Shown here in pieces: positions 1-7,204 of a DNA stretch of 44,200 nt. The notes beneath the pieces are model-generated. The model worked only from the letters and a program-made list of their open reading frames with translations, searched no databases and was not told the DNA's origin. Source of the DNA: Granulicella sp. (lineage in GTDB: Bacteria; Acidobacteriota; Terriglobia; Terriglobales; Acidobacteriaceae). Both the position numbers and the translations under genes were made by a program. Location of the stretch: NCBI GenBank assembly GCA_027335345.1, contig DAHWOF010000208.1, positions 1 through 44,200 on the forward strand, written 5' to 3'. Numbering within the stretch: position 1 is the first letter of the stretch; each line of letters starts with the position of its first letter.

Positions 1-285
1 CTCGACGAAGATACGCCGCCCGTTGGCCAACTCCACGCGCATACCTCCGCCACTCGATGCTGCGCTGACCAGTTCTACCGGCGCCAACTGTGTGGCTGGG
101 GCCGCCGCTCGCTGCTTGAGCCTCCGGTAGCGATAGCGGTAATAGTCAAACCGTGAGACAGCAACACCGCGTGCCTCGCAAAAGGTCTTCCGCTTCACAC
201 CGCTCTGCTCAAACTCCCGCACCAGAACTTCCCACTCCGCCTCACTCAAGCCGCTCCCTGCTATAACCGCTCTCTCACCATGCAT
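1..285 (-). mobile_element. IS66-family accessory protein TnpA, 5' part (runs off left edge)
   Basis: Reverse-strand reading from ATG at 285 gives about 95 residues open to the window edge, missed by the ORF track because there is no stop inside the window. The protein begins MHGERAVIAGSGLSEAEW, continues with a helix-turn-helix-like stretch (VREFEQSGVKRKTFCEARGV) and then SRFDYYRYRYR. This is the usual layout of the small TnpA protein encoded first in IS66 elements, before tnpB and the DDE transposase tnpC, which should lie left of the window. An in-frame TGA at 295-297 fixes the start. The outer end of the element is not resolved; GTATCCATCCGG on the minus strand ending near 344 looks like a possible IS66 terminal repeat, but this is a guess. 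Family recognised from memory; no search run. Confidence 0.75.
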
Positions 286-398
286 ACCCCCACTTCAACA
301 TGCAATCGCTCTTGCGTACAGGGTGGCTTTGCCCGGATGGATACGACGAACCGACTCCACCAACGGAGGGTCAGACATCTCCTCCACCCTAGGCTACG

Positions 399-698
399 AT
401 GACCCCTCTCATGCTCTATCCTCCCGCTTCTGGGGTCAAATCAGCGAGAGTTGCTTGGACTGAGCCTGATTATCCTTGGGATGCAAAGATATCGCACGCT
501 CAGGGTTCCGTCTCGCTATGGGCGACGATTGGGAAAGACGGAAAGATCGATCACCTTGAAGTGATCGGAGGATTACCGGTGTTTCAGAAATCAGCCGTTG
601 ATGCGGTGAAGACCTGGCGATACAAGCCCTTCCTCGTCGACGGAGTTCCATCGGAAGTGGGCGCCATGATCACAATCAACTATCGCGTGTCCCCTTGA
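399..698 (+). CDS. Orphan TonB C-terminal domain protein (possible remnant)
   Basis: A 99-residue ORF that is nearly all TonB C-terminal domain: GSVSLWATIGKDGKI, then SAVDAVKTWRYKPF and a final beta strand ITINYRV. In full energy transducers this domain contacts TonB-dependent outer-membrane receptors. Here there is no N-terminal membrane anchor and no proline-rich linker, and an in-frame TAG at 390-392 blocks extension upstream. No Shine-Dalgarno sequence precedes the ATG. The ORF sits about 110 bp from the IS66 TnpA start, so it may be the 3' remnant of a larger tonB-like gene damaged by insertion. It could also be a short stand-alone TonB_C protein, which do exist. The domain call is firm; whether the gene is functional is not. 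Confidence 0.5.
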   Translation: MTPLMLYPPASGVKSARVAWTEPDYPWDAKISHAQGSVSLWATIGKDGKIDHLEVIGGLPVFQKSAVDAVKTWRYKPFLVDGVPSEVGAMITINYRVSP

Positions 699-879
699 AC
701 TCCGCATCTACCCTGTCTTTTCGACAAACGATGCGCAGAAACTCAACTCCGCGGCGGATTGGCAGCCAGCGAAGGTCTTGCGTCGACTCATATCTCCAAA
801 CGACTATCACCCGGATCACTGCCCTCGAAGGCTATCATCGATGCCATTCTTTCAGAATCCTGCAGACGGGAAGACAGCA

Positions 880-1464
880 CTACTCTAGACCCCGAACCTT
901 TCGGTACCGCACCGTCCCCACCTCATCCCCCTCGCCCACATAACTCATCCCGCAGCGCTGCATCACCTTGATCGACTCCGGCACATACAGATAGGTCTGC
1001 GCGCTCACCGATCGCACGCCCTCCTGGGTCAGGAGCCAATCCACCAGAGCCCGCGCCGCAGCAGTCGCGTACCCTCGGCGTTGAAACGCCGGCAACGTGG
1101 AATACCCAATCTCGACATCCCCATAGGCGCGCGGGAAGCCTCCGATGGCTCCCACCAACGTGCGCGACCGGCCCAGGCCTCCGTCCAGCACGACGTAGCG
1201 GTGCCAGCCGAAGCTCGTGGGCAACTCGTCGTACTGCTTCTGGATCATCTTGTGCAAATATGGCTCCCAGTCCACCGGCGGCCACTCCTCGGTTAGCCGG
1301 GCCCGCAGCAGGCTTCCCAGCCTGGCCGCATCGGCTTCCTGTTCGGCCAGCAGCATCTCGGGGGTAATCGCCACCAAGCGCAGGCGACCGGCCTTGAGTT
1401 CGACCGTGCGCCCCGACCGAGGCGGAAAGCCAAGAACAGCTCCCCATTGCATGAAATCGATCAA
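880..1464 (-). CDS. GNAT-family N-acetyltransferase
   Basis: A 194-residue protein of the GNAT acetyl-CoA-dependent acetyltransferase fold, of the RimJ/RimL-like type that modifies small molecules or protein N-termini. Visible are the strand-turn VEIGYSTLPAFQRRGYATAA, which contains the acetyl-CoA pyrophosphate-binding Q/RxxGxA motif (RRGYA), and a C-terminal IKVMQRCGM segment typical of the last helix. The substrate cannot be told. The start is TTG at 1464: GGAGGA lies 6 nt before it, whereas the first ATG (1452) is 18 nt away from that site. The TTG overlaps the era stop codon (TTGA), so the gene is translationally coupled as the last member of the phoH-ybeY-era operon. Confidence 0.8.
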   Translation of the reverse strand: MIDFMQWGAVLGFPPRSGRTVELKAGRLRLVAITPEMLLAEQEADAARLGSLLRARLTEEWPPVDWEPYLHKMIQKQYDELPTSFGWHRYVVLDGGLGRSRTLVGAIGGFPRAYGDVEIGYSTLPAFQRRGYATAAARALVDWLLTQEGVRSVSAQTYLYVPESIKVMQRCGMSYVGEGDEVGTVRYRKVRGLE

Positions 1465-2615
1465 TCAGCGTCCTCCGCTTGCCTTGTTCGGCTCTCAGCC
1501 AGTCTCTGATCTCGATGCTGCTTCTCGGCCAACTGTTCCAGTTGCCGCCGCCAGTCCAGATTTTCTACAAACCCACGCGAGCTGCGCCACTCATCCTGCA
1601 CCTTCACAAACAGCTCCAGAAACACCCTGGTTCCCAGCAGAGCTTCAATCTCCTTGCGTGCCAAACTTCCGATGCGCTTGAGCATGGCTCCCTGCTTCCC
1701 TATCAGGATCGCCTTCTGGCCCTCACGTTCGCAATAGATCGCCGCCGTGATGCGGGTGAGGGGAGATCTTCCGTCGCGTCCCTTTCTGAGCGAGGCCGGC
1801 TCTTCGTAACTTTCGATCATGACCGCCGTGGCGTAGGGCACCTCTTCGCCGGTCAATAGCAGAATCTTCTCACGAATCACCTCTGCCACCAGAAATCTTT
1901 CCGGCTGATCCGTCAACTGGTTCTTGGGAAAGTAACGTTGTCCCTCAGGGAGATGCTTTACCACCGTATCCAGCAGGAGTTCCAAACCATCCCGCTTCTT
2001 GGCAGAGATCGGAATCACCTCGGCAAACTCGTGCTGTGAGCTCCAATGCTCGATCAGGGGCAGCAACGCTCGCTTGGGCAGCGCGTCGATCTTGTTCAAC
2101 GCCAGAATCACCGGACAGTCCACACGTTTCACCAGTTCCAGGGCAATATCATCTTCGGCCTTTGATAGCGCTCTCCGGCGCTGCCCGGAAGATGGCGATC
2201 GGTGCCGCTGAGTCGCGGGAGCAGGCTGAGCAGAATCCGTCCCCGCTGAGTTTTCGGGTTCGGGGTTTCCCGCTTGCGGGCCGGGCAGTCGATGCGTGGC
2301 GTCTACCAGAAAGATCACCGCATCACGTGACTCCAACGCATCCTGCACTTCTTGCATCATTCGCTTATCCAACTGCGTTTCGGGCTTATGGACTCCCGGC
2401 GTATCCACCAGCACCACCTGCGATGCGGGCCTACCTGGATCGCCCTTGGCCTTCTTGCGCACCGGTAGATCCAGCACCCCCTGGATGCGCGACCGTGTCG
2501 TCTGCGGCTTATGCGTCACGATCGCCAGTTTTTGCCCCAGCAAGGCGTTCAACAGTGTCGACTTGCCTGCATTCGGGCGGCCAACAATCGAAACAAAACC
2601 AGTACGAAGTCCCAT
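1461..2615 (-). CDS. era: GTPase Era with a low-complexity insertion
   Basis: Era binds the 3' end of 16S rRNA and acts in 30S assembly as a GTP-dependent switch. All GTPase motifs are present: G1 GRPNAGKST near residue 13, the G2 region QTTRSRI, G3 DTPGVH near 72, G4 NKID near 175 and G5 SAK near 205. The C-terminal KH domain shows AILIGKQGAMLKRIG. At 384 residues it is about 80 longer than typical Era (~300). Most of the excess is a Pro/Ser/Gln/Arg-rich stretch of about 40 residues between G3 and G4 (roughly 108-152), plus a shorter basic insert near 52-66. ATG at 2615 is preferred over the adjacent GTG at 2618; neither has a good ribosome binding site. It lies 156 bp downstream of corC and overlaps the next gene. 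Confidence 0.95.
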   Translation of the reverse strand: MGLRTGFVSIVGRPNAGKSTLLNALLGQKLAIVTHKPQTTRSRIQGVLDLPVRKKAKGDPGRPASQVVLVDTPGVHKPETQLDKRMMQEVQDALESRDAVIFLVDATHRLPGPQAGNPEPENSAGTDSAQPAPATQRHRSPSSGQRRRALSKAEDDIALELVKRVDCPVILALNKIDALPKRALLPLIEHWSSQHEFAEVIPISAKKRDGLELLLDTVVKHLPEGQRYFPKNQLTDQPERFLVAEVIREKILLLTGEEVPYATAVMIESYEEPASLRKGRDGRSPLTRITAAIYCEREGQKAILIGKQGAMLKRIGSLARKEIEALLGTRVFLELFVKVQDEWRSSRGFVENLDWRRQLEQLAEKQHRDQRLAESRTRQAEDAD

Positions 2616-2771
2616 CACACTATGATGACACCGGATGTGGCTCTGTGCGCTTCTGTCGCCTAACCGGGCGCACGCCGCTACTCCGGGGCAAGATGCCCTC
2701 CGGCACAGAAGACGGAAAGGGAACTGCGCCCTGCCCGAAGCCTGTCATGGCGGAGGGATTCTGGCCGGAGT

Positions 2772-4142
2772 CTACGCCCCTGGGCTTCCGGCCGGATGCC
2801 CTCTCATCCCCACCCGAACCCGCTCTACCCTGCGGTCCGTCGATGCCAGCACTTCGAGCCGCAGCGGGCCATTCTCCACCACCTCACCGGGGAGCGGAAT
2901 ATGGCCGGCCATCTCACTGGCCAACCCGCCCACAGTGGTTGTTTCATATCTCATCAGCAGTTGCGCCAGGCTCTGCTCTGCTTCATGTTCCTGAGCTTCG
3001 GCCAAACTCTCCTCTTCGTCTCCCACGCTCTCTGCGGTCTCCGCACTCTCACCCGACCCCTCCACCAGTTCGCGCAGGCGGGCTACTTCAAAGCTTCCTG
3101 GAACGACCCATGTGCCTTCGGGCTCGGCAATGGGAGTTTCTCCATCGGTCTCCTTGTCATGCTCGTCCTCAATCTCTCCCACAATCGCTTCAATGAGATC
3201 TTCGATGGTCACCAACCCAGCAACGCCGCCGTACTCATCAATCACGATGCCCATGTGTTGCTTCTGCTGCTGCATCTCCCGCAGCAGTTCGTTCACCTTC
3301 TTGGTTTCTGGAATGAACAATGCGGGACGCTGCAACTCGGACACCGTCATTCTGGCTGCTTCGGAGTCCTTCACCCCCAGCAGATCGCGTGCAAAGGCTA
3401 CTCCTATGATCCGATCCAGAGAATCCCCATATACCGGGATGCGTGAAAAGTTGTGTGCATTCACCGCCGCAGTGAACTCCTCCAGTGAGGTCTTTCCAGA
3501 GACGGCAAACATCTCCGGCCGAGGAGTCATCACCTCGCGCACCACCTTATCGCCAAACTCGACCACGTTGCGCACCAGTTCGCGGTCCTCTTCATCCAGA
3601 ACGCCTTTTTCTTCGCCCGCTTCGAGCAGCGCATCCATAGCCTCATCCGGGTTCTCCTCGCGCTTCGCCTCCGGTTCGGCCAAGCCGGCAATCGAGAGCA
3701 GCAACCCAATGATCAGCGTCAAGGGCATCACCAGGTAAAACAGCACGCGTATCAGCCATGCGATCTTCGCAATCCACGCGCCTGCGGTCTTGGTGAAAAA
3801 GATCTGCGGCAGCAGCCGGTCGAACACGAGCAGCGCCAGCAACAGTTCAAAGACCGTGCGCGCAATCTCCGCCGCACTCTGCCCTGCCTTGCCCTGGAGA
3901 TGGATCGCCAGCAGAAACACCAGCGCCCCTAGCGCAATCTGCCGCAAGACCGAGGCCGCCATCGCCGAGGACTGCCTGCTTAAATTCAGCCTGGGTTCTA
4001 CTCCCTGCTCCCACGCGTCGATGTTCTCCGTATACTCCCGAGCGAGAAACTTGCCCATCTCGAAGTAGATCCGATCCACATAGGCAGAGAGCGCTAGGAG
4101 GCACAGCAGCAGCAATACCAGCAGATCATATCCTGTGATCAT
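2772..4142 (-). CDS. HlyC/CorC-type membrane protein (CNNM - CBS pair - CorC_HlyC domain)
   Basis: A 456-residue integral membrane protein of the CorC/HlyC (CNNM-related) family, linked to magnesium or cobalt efflux and often encoded near ybeY. It has an N-terminal hydrophobic helix (LLVLLLLCLLAL), further helices near 70-150, then the CBS-pair signature (REVMTPRPEMFAV ... SRIPVYGDSLDRIIGV ... MGIVIDEYGGVAGLVTIEDLIEAIVGEI) and a C-terminal CorC_HlyC domain starting near WVVPGSF. That last domain is split by a Glu/Ser/Ala-rich stretch of about 40 residues (GSGESAETAESVGDEEES...). The first transmembrane part is weakly conserved relative to standard DUF21. Its ATG overlaps the ybeY stop by 4 bp (ATGA), showing coupling. 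Transported ion not deducible. Confidence 0.88.
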   Translation of the reverse strand: MITGYDLLVLLLLCLLALSAYVDRIYFEMGKFLAREYTENIDAWEQGVEPRLNLSRQSSAMAASVLRQIALGALVFLLAIHLQGKAGQSAAEIARTVFELLLALLVFDRLLPQIFFTKTAGAWIAKIAWLIRVLFYLVMPLTLIIGLLLSIAGLAEPEAKREENPDEAMDALLEAGEEKGVLDEEDRELVRNVVEFGDKVVREVMTPRPEMFAVSGKTSLEEFTAAVNAHNFSRIPVYGDSLDRIIGVAFARDLLGVKDSEAARMTVSELQRPALFIPETKKVNELLREMQQQKQHMGIVIDEYGGVAGLVTIEDLIEAIVGEIEDEHDKETDGETPIAEPEGTWVVPGSFEVARLRELVEGSGESAETAESVGDEEESLAEAQEHEAEQSLAQLLMRYETTTVGGLASEMAGHIPLPGEVVENGPLRLEVLASTDRRVERVRVGMRGHPAGSPGA

Positions 4143-4675
4143 GTACGTACCCTGGACGGCCTTCCCTTGGCCTTGGTGGTTGCCCCGCTTGCCCTGGCTA
4201 TCAAGCCATCCGGCAGGCGCAGCCTGGCGCGCAGACGGCTCTCGCGCAAGGCCATGGTTCCGCCGTCGGTCTCGTGATCCATCCCCAGGAGATGAAGCAC
4301 TCCATGTAGCAGCAGAATCCGCAGCTCGTCTCTCAGCGTATGCCCGTGTTCTCGGGCCTGCCGCCGCGCTGTCTCGATCGAGATTGCCAGATCCCCGGCG
4401 TGTTCTCCGGCAACCTCCGCCGGGGAGGGAAAGCTGAGCACATCCGTGGCCTTGTCTTTACCCCGAAACTCCCGGTTGAGGCGGCGCAGCGTCCGGTCGC
4501 CGGCCAGCAGAACGTCCACCTCACCCTGCAACCCGGCTGCCTTTTGCGCCGCCCGCAGGTAGCGGGTCAATCCGGCCCGGGATAGTCCTAGGGTCTTCCA
4601 TGCCGTCGCGTCACTCACAACCGCGCGCTTGCCATCCTTGGTGGCGAACTCTCGGCGAGGCTCCAGGGTGATCAT
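4139..4675 (-). CDS. ybeY: Endoribonuclease YbeY
   Basis: A 178-residue YbeY/UPF0054 protein, the zinc-dependent endoribonuclease for 16S rRNA 3' maturation and 70S quality control. The metal-binding signature H-x3-H-x5-H is intact as HGVLHLLGMDHE, and the upstream conserved segment LNREFRGKDKATDVLSFP is present. Typical YbeY is about 150-160 residues; the extra length is at both ends, including a basic C-terminal tail. It lies in the phoH(ybeZ)-ybeY-corC-era cluster, a functional association seen in many bacteria, and its stop overlaps the corC start. The 96-bp gap before it contains two small tandem hairpins. Confidence 0.95.
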   Translation of the reverse strand: MITLEPRREFATKDGKRAVVSDATAWKTLGLSRAGLTRYLRAAQKAAGLQGEVDVLLAGDRTLRRLNREFRGKDKATDVLSFPSPAEVAGEHAGDLAISIETARRQAREHGHTLRDELRILLLHGVLHLLGMDHETDGGTMALRESRLRARLRLPDGLIARASGATTKAKGRPSRVRT

Positions 4676-4684
4676 GCTTGCTCC

Positions 4685-4718
4685 GATGCTATCGCATCCG
4701 GAGGAACGCTGAGGCGTT
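4685..4718. other. Two tandem 14-nt hairpins ahead of ybeY
   Basis: GATGC-tatc-GCATC (4685-4698) and AACGC-tgag-GCGTT (4705-4718) are two perfect 5-bp stem, 4-nt loop hairpins separated by 6 nt, the last ending just before the ybeY start on the minus strand. They lie in one of the few non-overlapping spacers of this operon. They could be an mRNA processing or translational control site, or chance. Confidence 0.3.
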
Positions 4719-4771
4719 CATCACACATCCGTCAGGGCGGCACGAGCCTTTCCGTTTCGCTGGCCAAGGGA

Positions 4772-5113
4772 TCATCTACGTCCGGCTCGCACCTTGCCAA
4801 AGTGCATCGAGAGTTGCACCGAGATCGCCAAGGCGCCGGCGCCTGCCGTCACCCACCCCCAAGGATTTACTGGAGAGAATCGATGCAGCAGCAGCGCTCC
4901 CGCCGCCAGGTTGCCAAATCCCCACAGCGCGTTGACCAGGGGTGAAGAGTCGCCTACGCCGGGCGGTTTGGCGAAGGGGGATGGAAAAGGAACACCACTG
5001 ACTCCTTGCACCAAGTGGGGCACGCCGTTGGCCAGCAGCGCGCCGCTCAGGAAGTCCAGCAGATAGAAGTACCACGGCATGCCGGTGAACTCCACAAATC
5101 GGGGAAGTCTCAT
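4772..5113 (-). CDS. Small membrane protein of unknown function within the phoH-ybeY operon
   Basis: A 113-residue protein I do not recognise. It has two or three likely membrane segments: FYLLDFLSGALLANGVPHLV near 15-35, ALWGFGNLAAGALLL near 62-77 and WVTAGAGALAISVQL near 86-100. It ends with a short basic tail (HFGKVRAGRR). The conserved-looking GVPHLVQGVSG segment sits at the first membrane boundary. Its ATG overlaps the phoH stop by 4 bp (ATGA), so it is co-translated with phoH and lies upstream of ybeY. Position suggests it is a stable operon member rather than a spurious ORF. No function is inferred. Confidence 0.7.
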   Translation of the reverse strand: MRLPRFVEFTGMPWYFYLLDFLSGALLANGVPHLVQGVSGVPFPSPFAKPPGVGDSSPLVNALWGFGNLAAGALLLHRFSPVNPWGWVTAGAGALAISVQLSMHFGKVRAGRR

Positions 5114-6141
5114 TGCGGGTGAAGCACTCGCTTGGGCTGCTCTTCCACCTCGATGGTCAGCGGAACTCCATCCACGGCAAGGGGCAACTGTTCGGCCCGG
5201 TCATAAGTGTCATAAGCCCGCACAATGCGCTGCACCAGATGGTGCCGCACCACATCGACATCCTCAAAGTGGCAGAAGCGGATGCCCTCCACGCCGTCCA
5301 GGACACGCAATGCCTCCAGTAGTCCGCTTCGCTTGGGGCTGGGCAGATCGCATTGAGAGAGATCGCCCGTGATCACCGCCTTGGACTGGTTCCCCATGCG
5401 GGTCAGGAACATCTTCATCTGCTCGCTGGTGGTATTCTGCGCCTCATCCATGATGATGAACGCGTCGTGGAGCGTGCGTCCCCGCATGAACGCCAGCGGC
5501 GCAATCTCAATCACGTTGCTCTCCAGCATCTTGTCCACTTTGCCTGAATCCAGCAGGTCATAGAGAGCGTCGTACAGCGGCCGCAGATACGGATCCACCT
5601 TCTCCTGAAGGCTTCCTGGCAGGAAGCCCAGGCGCTCACCAGCCTCTACCGCCGGCCGCACCAGAATGATCCGGGAGACCTTTTTGGCCAGCAGCGCGCT
5701 GACCGCCATGGCCACTGCCAGGTAGGTTTTGCCCGTTCCGGCCGGCCCTAATCCAAACACCATGTCATGGGACTCAATGGATTCCACATATTTTCGCTGG
5801 TTTGGGCTGCGCGGCTGCACTGCACGCTTGGCTCCAATCGCTCGCTGTTTGCCGCTCTCAACCAGCCCCCGCAAGGTCACGGCGGGATCGGCCACCACCA
5901 TTTTCAGCAAGGCGTTCAGTTCGCCATTATGCGGATGCACGCCCAGTCTTCGGAGTTGTTCAAAGTCGAGGAAGACTCCTTCGACTCGGGCTACCGCCGC
6001 AGGCTCCCCCATCAGGTGGATACTCTCCGATCGGAGATCAATCTGGACGCCCAGCCCATCTTCCAGCAGGCGAAGGTTCTCGTCACGCGTGCCATACAAC
6101 GGCTCAATTCCAGGGTTGAGATTCAGGGATTTTTTGACCAA
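5110..6141 (-). CDS. phoH: PhoH-like ATPase YbeZ
   Basis: A 343-residue PhoH/YbeZ family P-loop ATPase, partner of YbeY in RNA metabolism. Walker A is GPAGTGKT (near residue 133), Walker B is FIIMDEAQN (near 230), and the surrounding helicase-like core includes ILVRPAVEAGERLGFLPG and ITGDLSQCDLP. An N-terminal KH-like region (about 10-75) precedes the ATPase, as usual for YbeZ. The start is TTG at 6141: there is no in-frame ATG until well inside the conserved N-terminus, GGAGGT lies 11 nt upstream, and the resulting KKSLNLNPG start fits the family. It is the first gene of the minus-strand operon down to the GNAT gene. Confidence 0.93.
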   Translation of the reverse strand: MVKKSLNLNPGIEPLYGTRDENLRLLEDGLGVQIDLRSESIHLMGEPAAVARVEGVFLDFEQLRRLGVHPHNGELNALLKMVVADPAVTLRGLVESGKQRAIGAKRAVQPRSPNQRKYVESIESHDMVFGLGPAGTGKTYLAVAMAVSALLAKKVSRIILVRPAVEAGERLGFLPGSLQEKVDPYLRPLYDALYDLLDSGKVDKMLESNVIEIAPLAFMRGRTLHDAFIIMDEAQNTTSEQMKMFLTRMGNQSKAVITGDLSQCDLPSPKRSGLLEALRVLDGVEGIRFCHFEDVDVVRHHLVQRIVRAYDTYDRAEQLPLAVDGVPLTIEVEEQPKRVLHPQ

Positions 6142-6465
6142 GTAGTAGCCTGACCTCCGTCAGGAGATTGCAAGGAGAGAGCTTTTTGCCTCTCGGTTCT
6201 GAATGCGGGGGAAAAGCATCGACTCTAAATCGCCTTGTACGACGTCGCCCTTCGGCGCACCAGCGGTCCGCAGCAGCCAGGCGACCCCTCGCACACTGTA
6301 GAACGACCGGATTGGCTAGCGTTGCCAATAGAGTATCGATCTTGCCCCAGAGACTACCCCTGTGCAGCTTCACGCGTCAAGGCGCATCTGGATAAATTGA
6401 ACCATACGGCGCACCCGGGTTCTACCGTCTGCCTACCGGGGCGCAGGGGCGAAGTCGTCCATTGG

Positions 6466-6533
6466 CTGGACTCTAGCCGCTCGACCCCTCTGGACTTGCT
6501 GCCAGAAATATTCTGGACCTGCTGCCATAAATC
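6466..6533 (+). repeat. Tandem CTGGAC-based repeats upstream of rpsT
   Basis: Two 22-nt units, 6489-6510 and 6512-6533, share 19 of 22 bases; both contain TCTGGAC.TGCTGCCA. A third, more diverged CTGGACT element starts at 6466. The CTGGAC starts are 24 and 23 bp apart, close to two helical turns, so the copies would lie on the same face of the DNA. The last copy overlaps the -35 position of the candidate rpsT promoter. Confidence 0.55.
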
Positions 6534-6542
6534 CCGTAGAAT
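6514..6542 (+). promoter_or_regulatory. Candidate promoter for rpsT
   Basis: TAGAAT at 6537-6542 differs from the -10 consensus at one base. Seventeen bases upstream lies TGGACC (6514-6519), a poor -35 that falls inside the second repeat unit. The weak -35 and the overlapping repeats suggest an activator-dependent site. It would give a leader of about 160 nt. Confidence 0.3.
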
Positions 6543-6710
6543 CAAATCTGCAGAGGAGTGGCTGCACTGCGCTCGCCGGGTTCTAGGAACCGCCGAACGC
6601 ATCAGCTTCCGGTCTGCATCCCATTTTCCCGCTTAAGCCTTCTGGCCAGCCAGGTTTTTTGGTTGCCTCGCAGGAGGTTATCCCGGGCAAAAAGAAAAGA
6701 GTCTCGCACC

Positions 6711-6986
6711 GTGGCAAATCACGTTTCATCACTCAAGCGCGCCCGTCAAACACTCACACGGACAGCCGTTAATCGGGCCAACCGCTCCAAGCTCCGCAGC
6801 ACCCTCCGCTTCATGCGCGAGGCTCTTGCCGCAGGCGACAAGAGCACGCTGACCACTGCCTACCGCTCGACCGTTTCGGTCCTGGACAAGAGCGTCCAGA
6901 AGGGCGTCCTGCACAAGAATACCGCCAATCGGTATAAGGCCCGCCTCAACGCTCGCGTCAAGGCGATCGTCAGCAAGGCGGCTTGA
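6711..6986 (+). CDS. rpsT: 30S ribosomal protein S20
   Basis: A 91-residue, highly basic helical protein, S20 (bS20), which binds 16S rRNA early in 30S assembly. It begins [21 protein letters not shown] and ends [16 protein letters not shown], matching the family along its full length (usual length ~85-90). The start is GTG at 6711; the ORF track begins far upstream at 6558 but that extension has no family resemblance. A GTG (or other non-AUG) start is common in rpsT and fits weak, autoregulated initiation. It is a single-gene unit ending in a strong intrinsic terminator. Confidence 0.95.
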   Translation: MANHVSSLKRARQTLTRTAVNRANRSKLRSTLRFMREALAAGDKSTLTTAYRSTVSVLDKSVQKGVLHKNTANRYKARLNARVKAIVSKAA

Positions 6987-7009
6987 CCCCTCCTCAACCT
7001 GATCAACCA

Positions 7010-7038
7010 GGCCAGCTACGTGCTGGCCTCTTCTTTTT
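7010..7038 (+). terminator. Intrinsic terminator of rpsT
   Basis: GGCCAGC-tacgt-GCTGGCC (7010-7028) forms a perfect 7-bp stem and is followed by TCTTCTTTTT. It starts 24 nt after the rpsT stop. This is the only classical U-tailed terminator I found in the window. Confidence 0.9.
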
Positions 7039-7204
7039 GACGCGGCCCTGCTGCCCCGCCCGCCAAGGAACCTCTTGCGCCCGGCGCGCGTACACTACTC
7101 CAGTCGAGCTATCCTTTGCCATGGGCGCCGTTGTATCCGTGGCCACACATACGCATCGCTGCAATCCCACGGGCGCAGAAAGCAATCTACTTGGAGACCT
7201 CTCA

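Larger units (their letters stand above)
6142..6710. other. 569-bp divergent intergenic region, phoH / rpsT
   Basis: No convincing coding sequence; the ORFs listed here are short and their translations look random. It should hold the promoters for the phoH operon (left) and rpsT (right). A triple CTGGAC repeat and a candidate promoter are listed separately. No tRNA, SRP RNA, 6S or RNase P signature was recognised by eye. Confidence 0.5.

Noticed and set aside
2036-3196. 386-residue plus-strand ORF across era and corC
   Set aside because: It lies antisense to two well-supported genes, and its product is Pro/Ser/Arg-rich with no domain.
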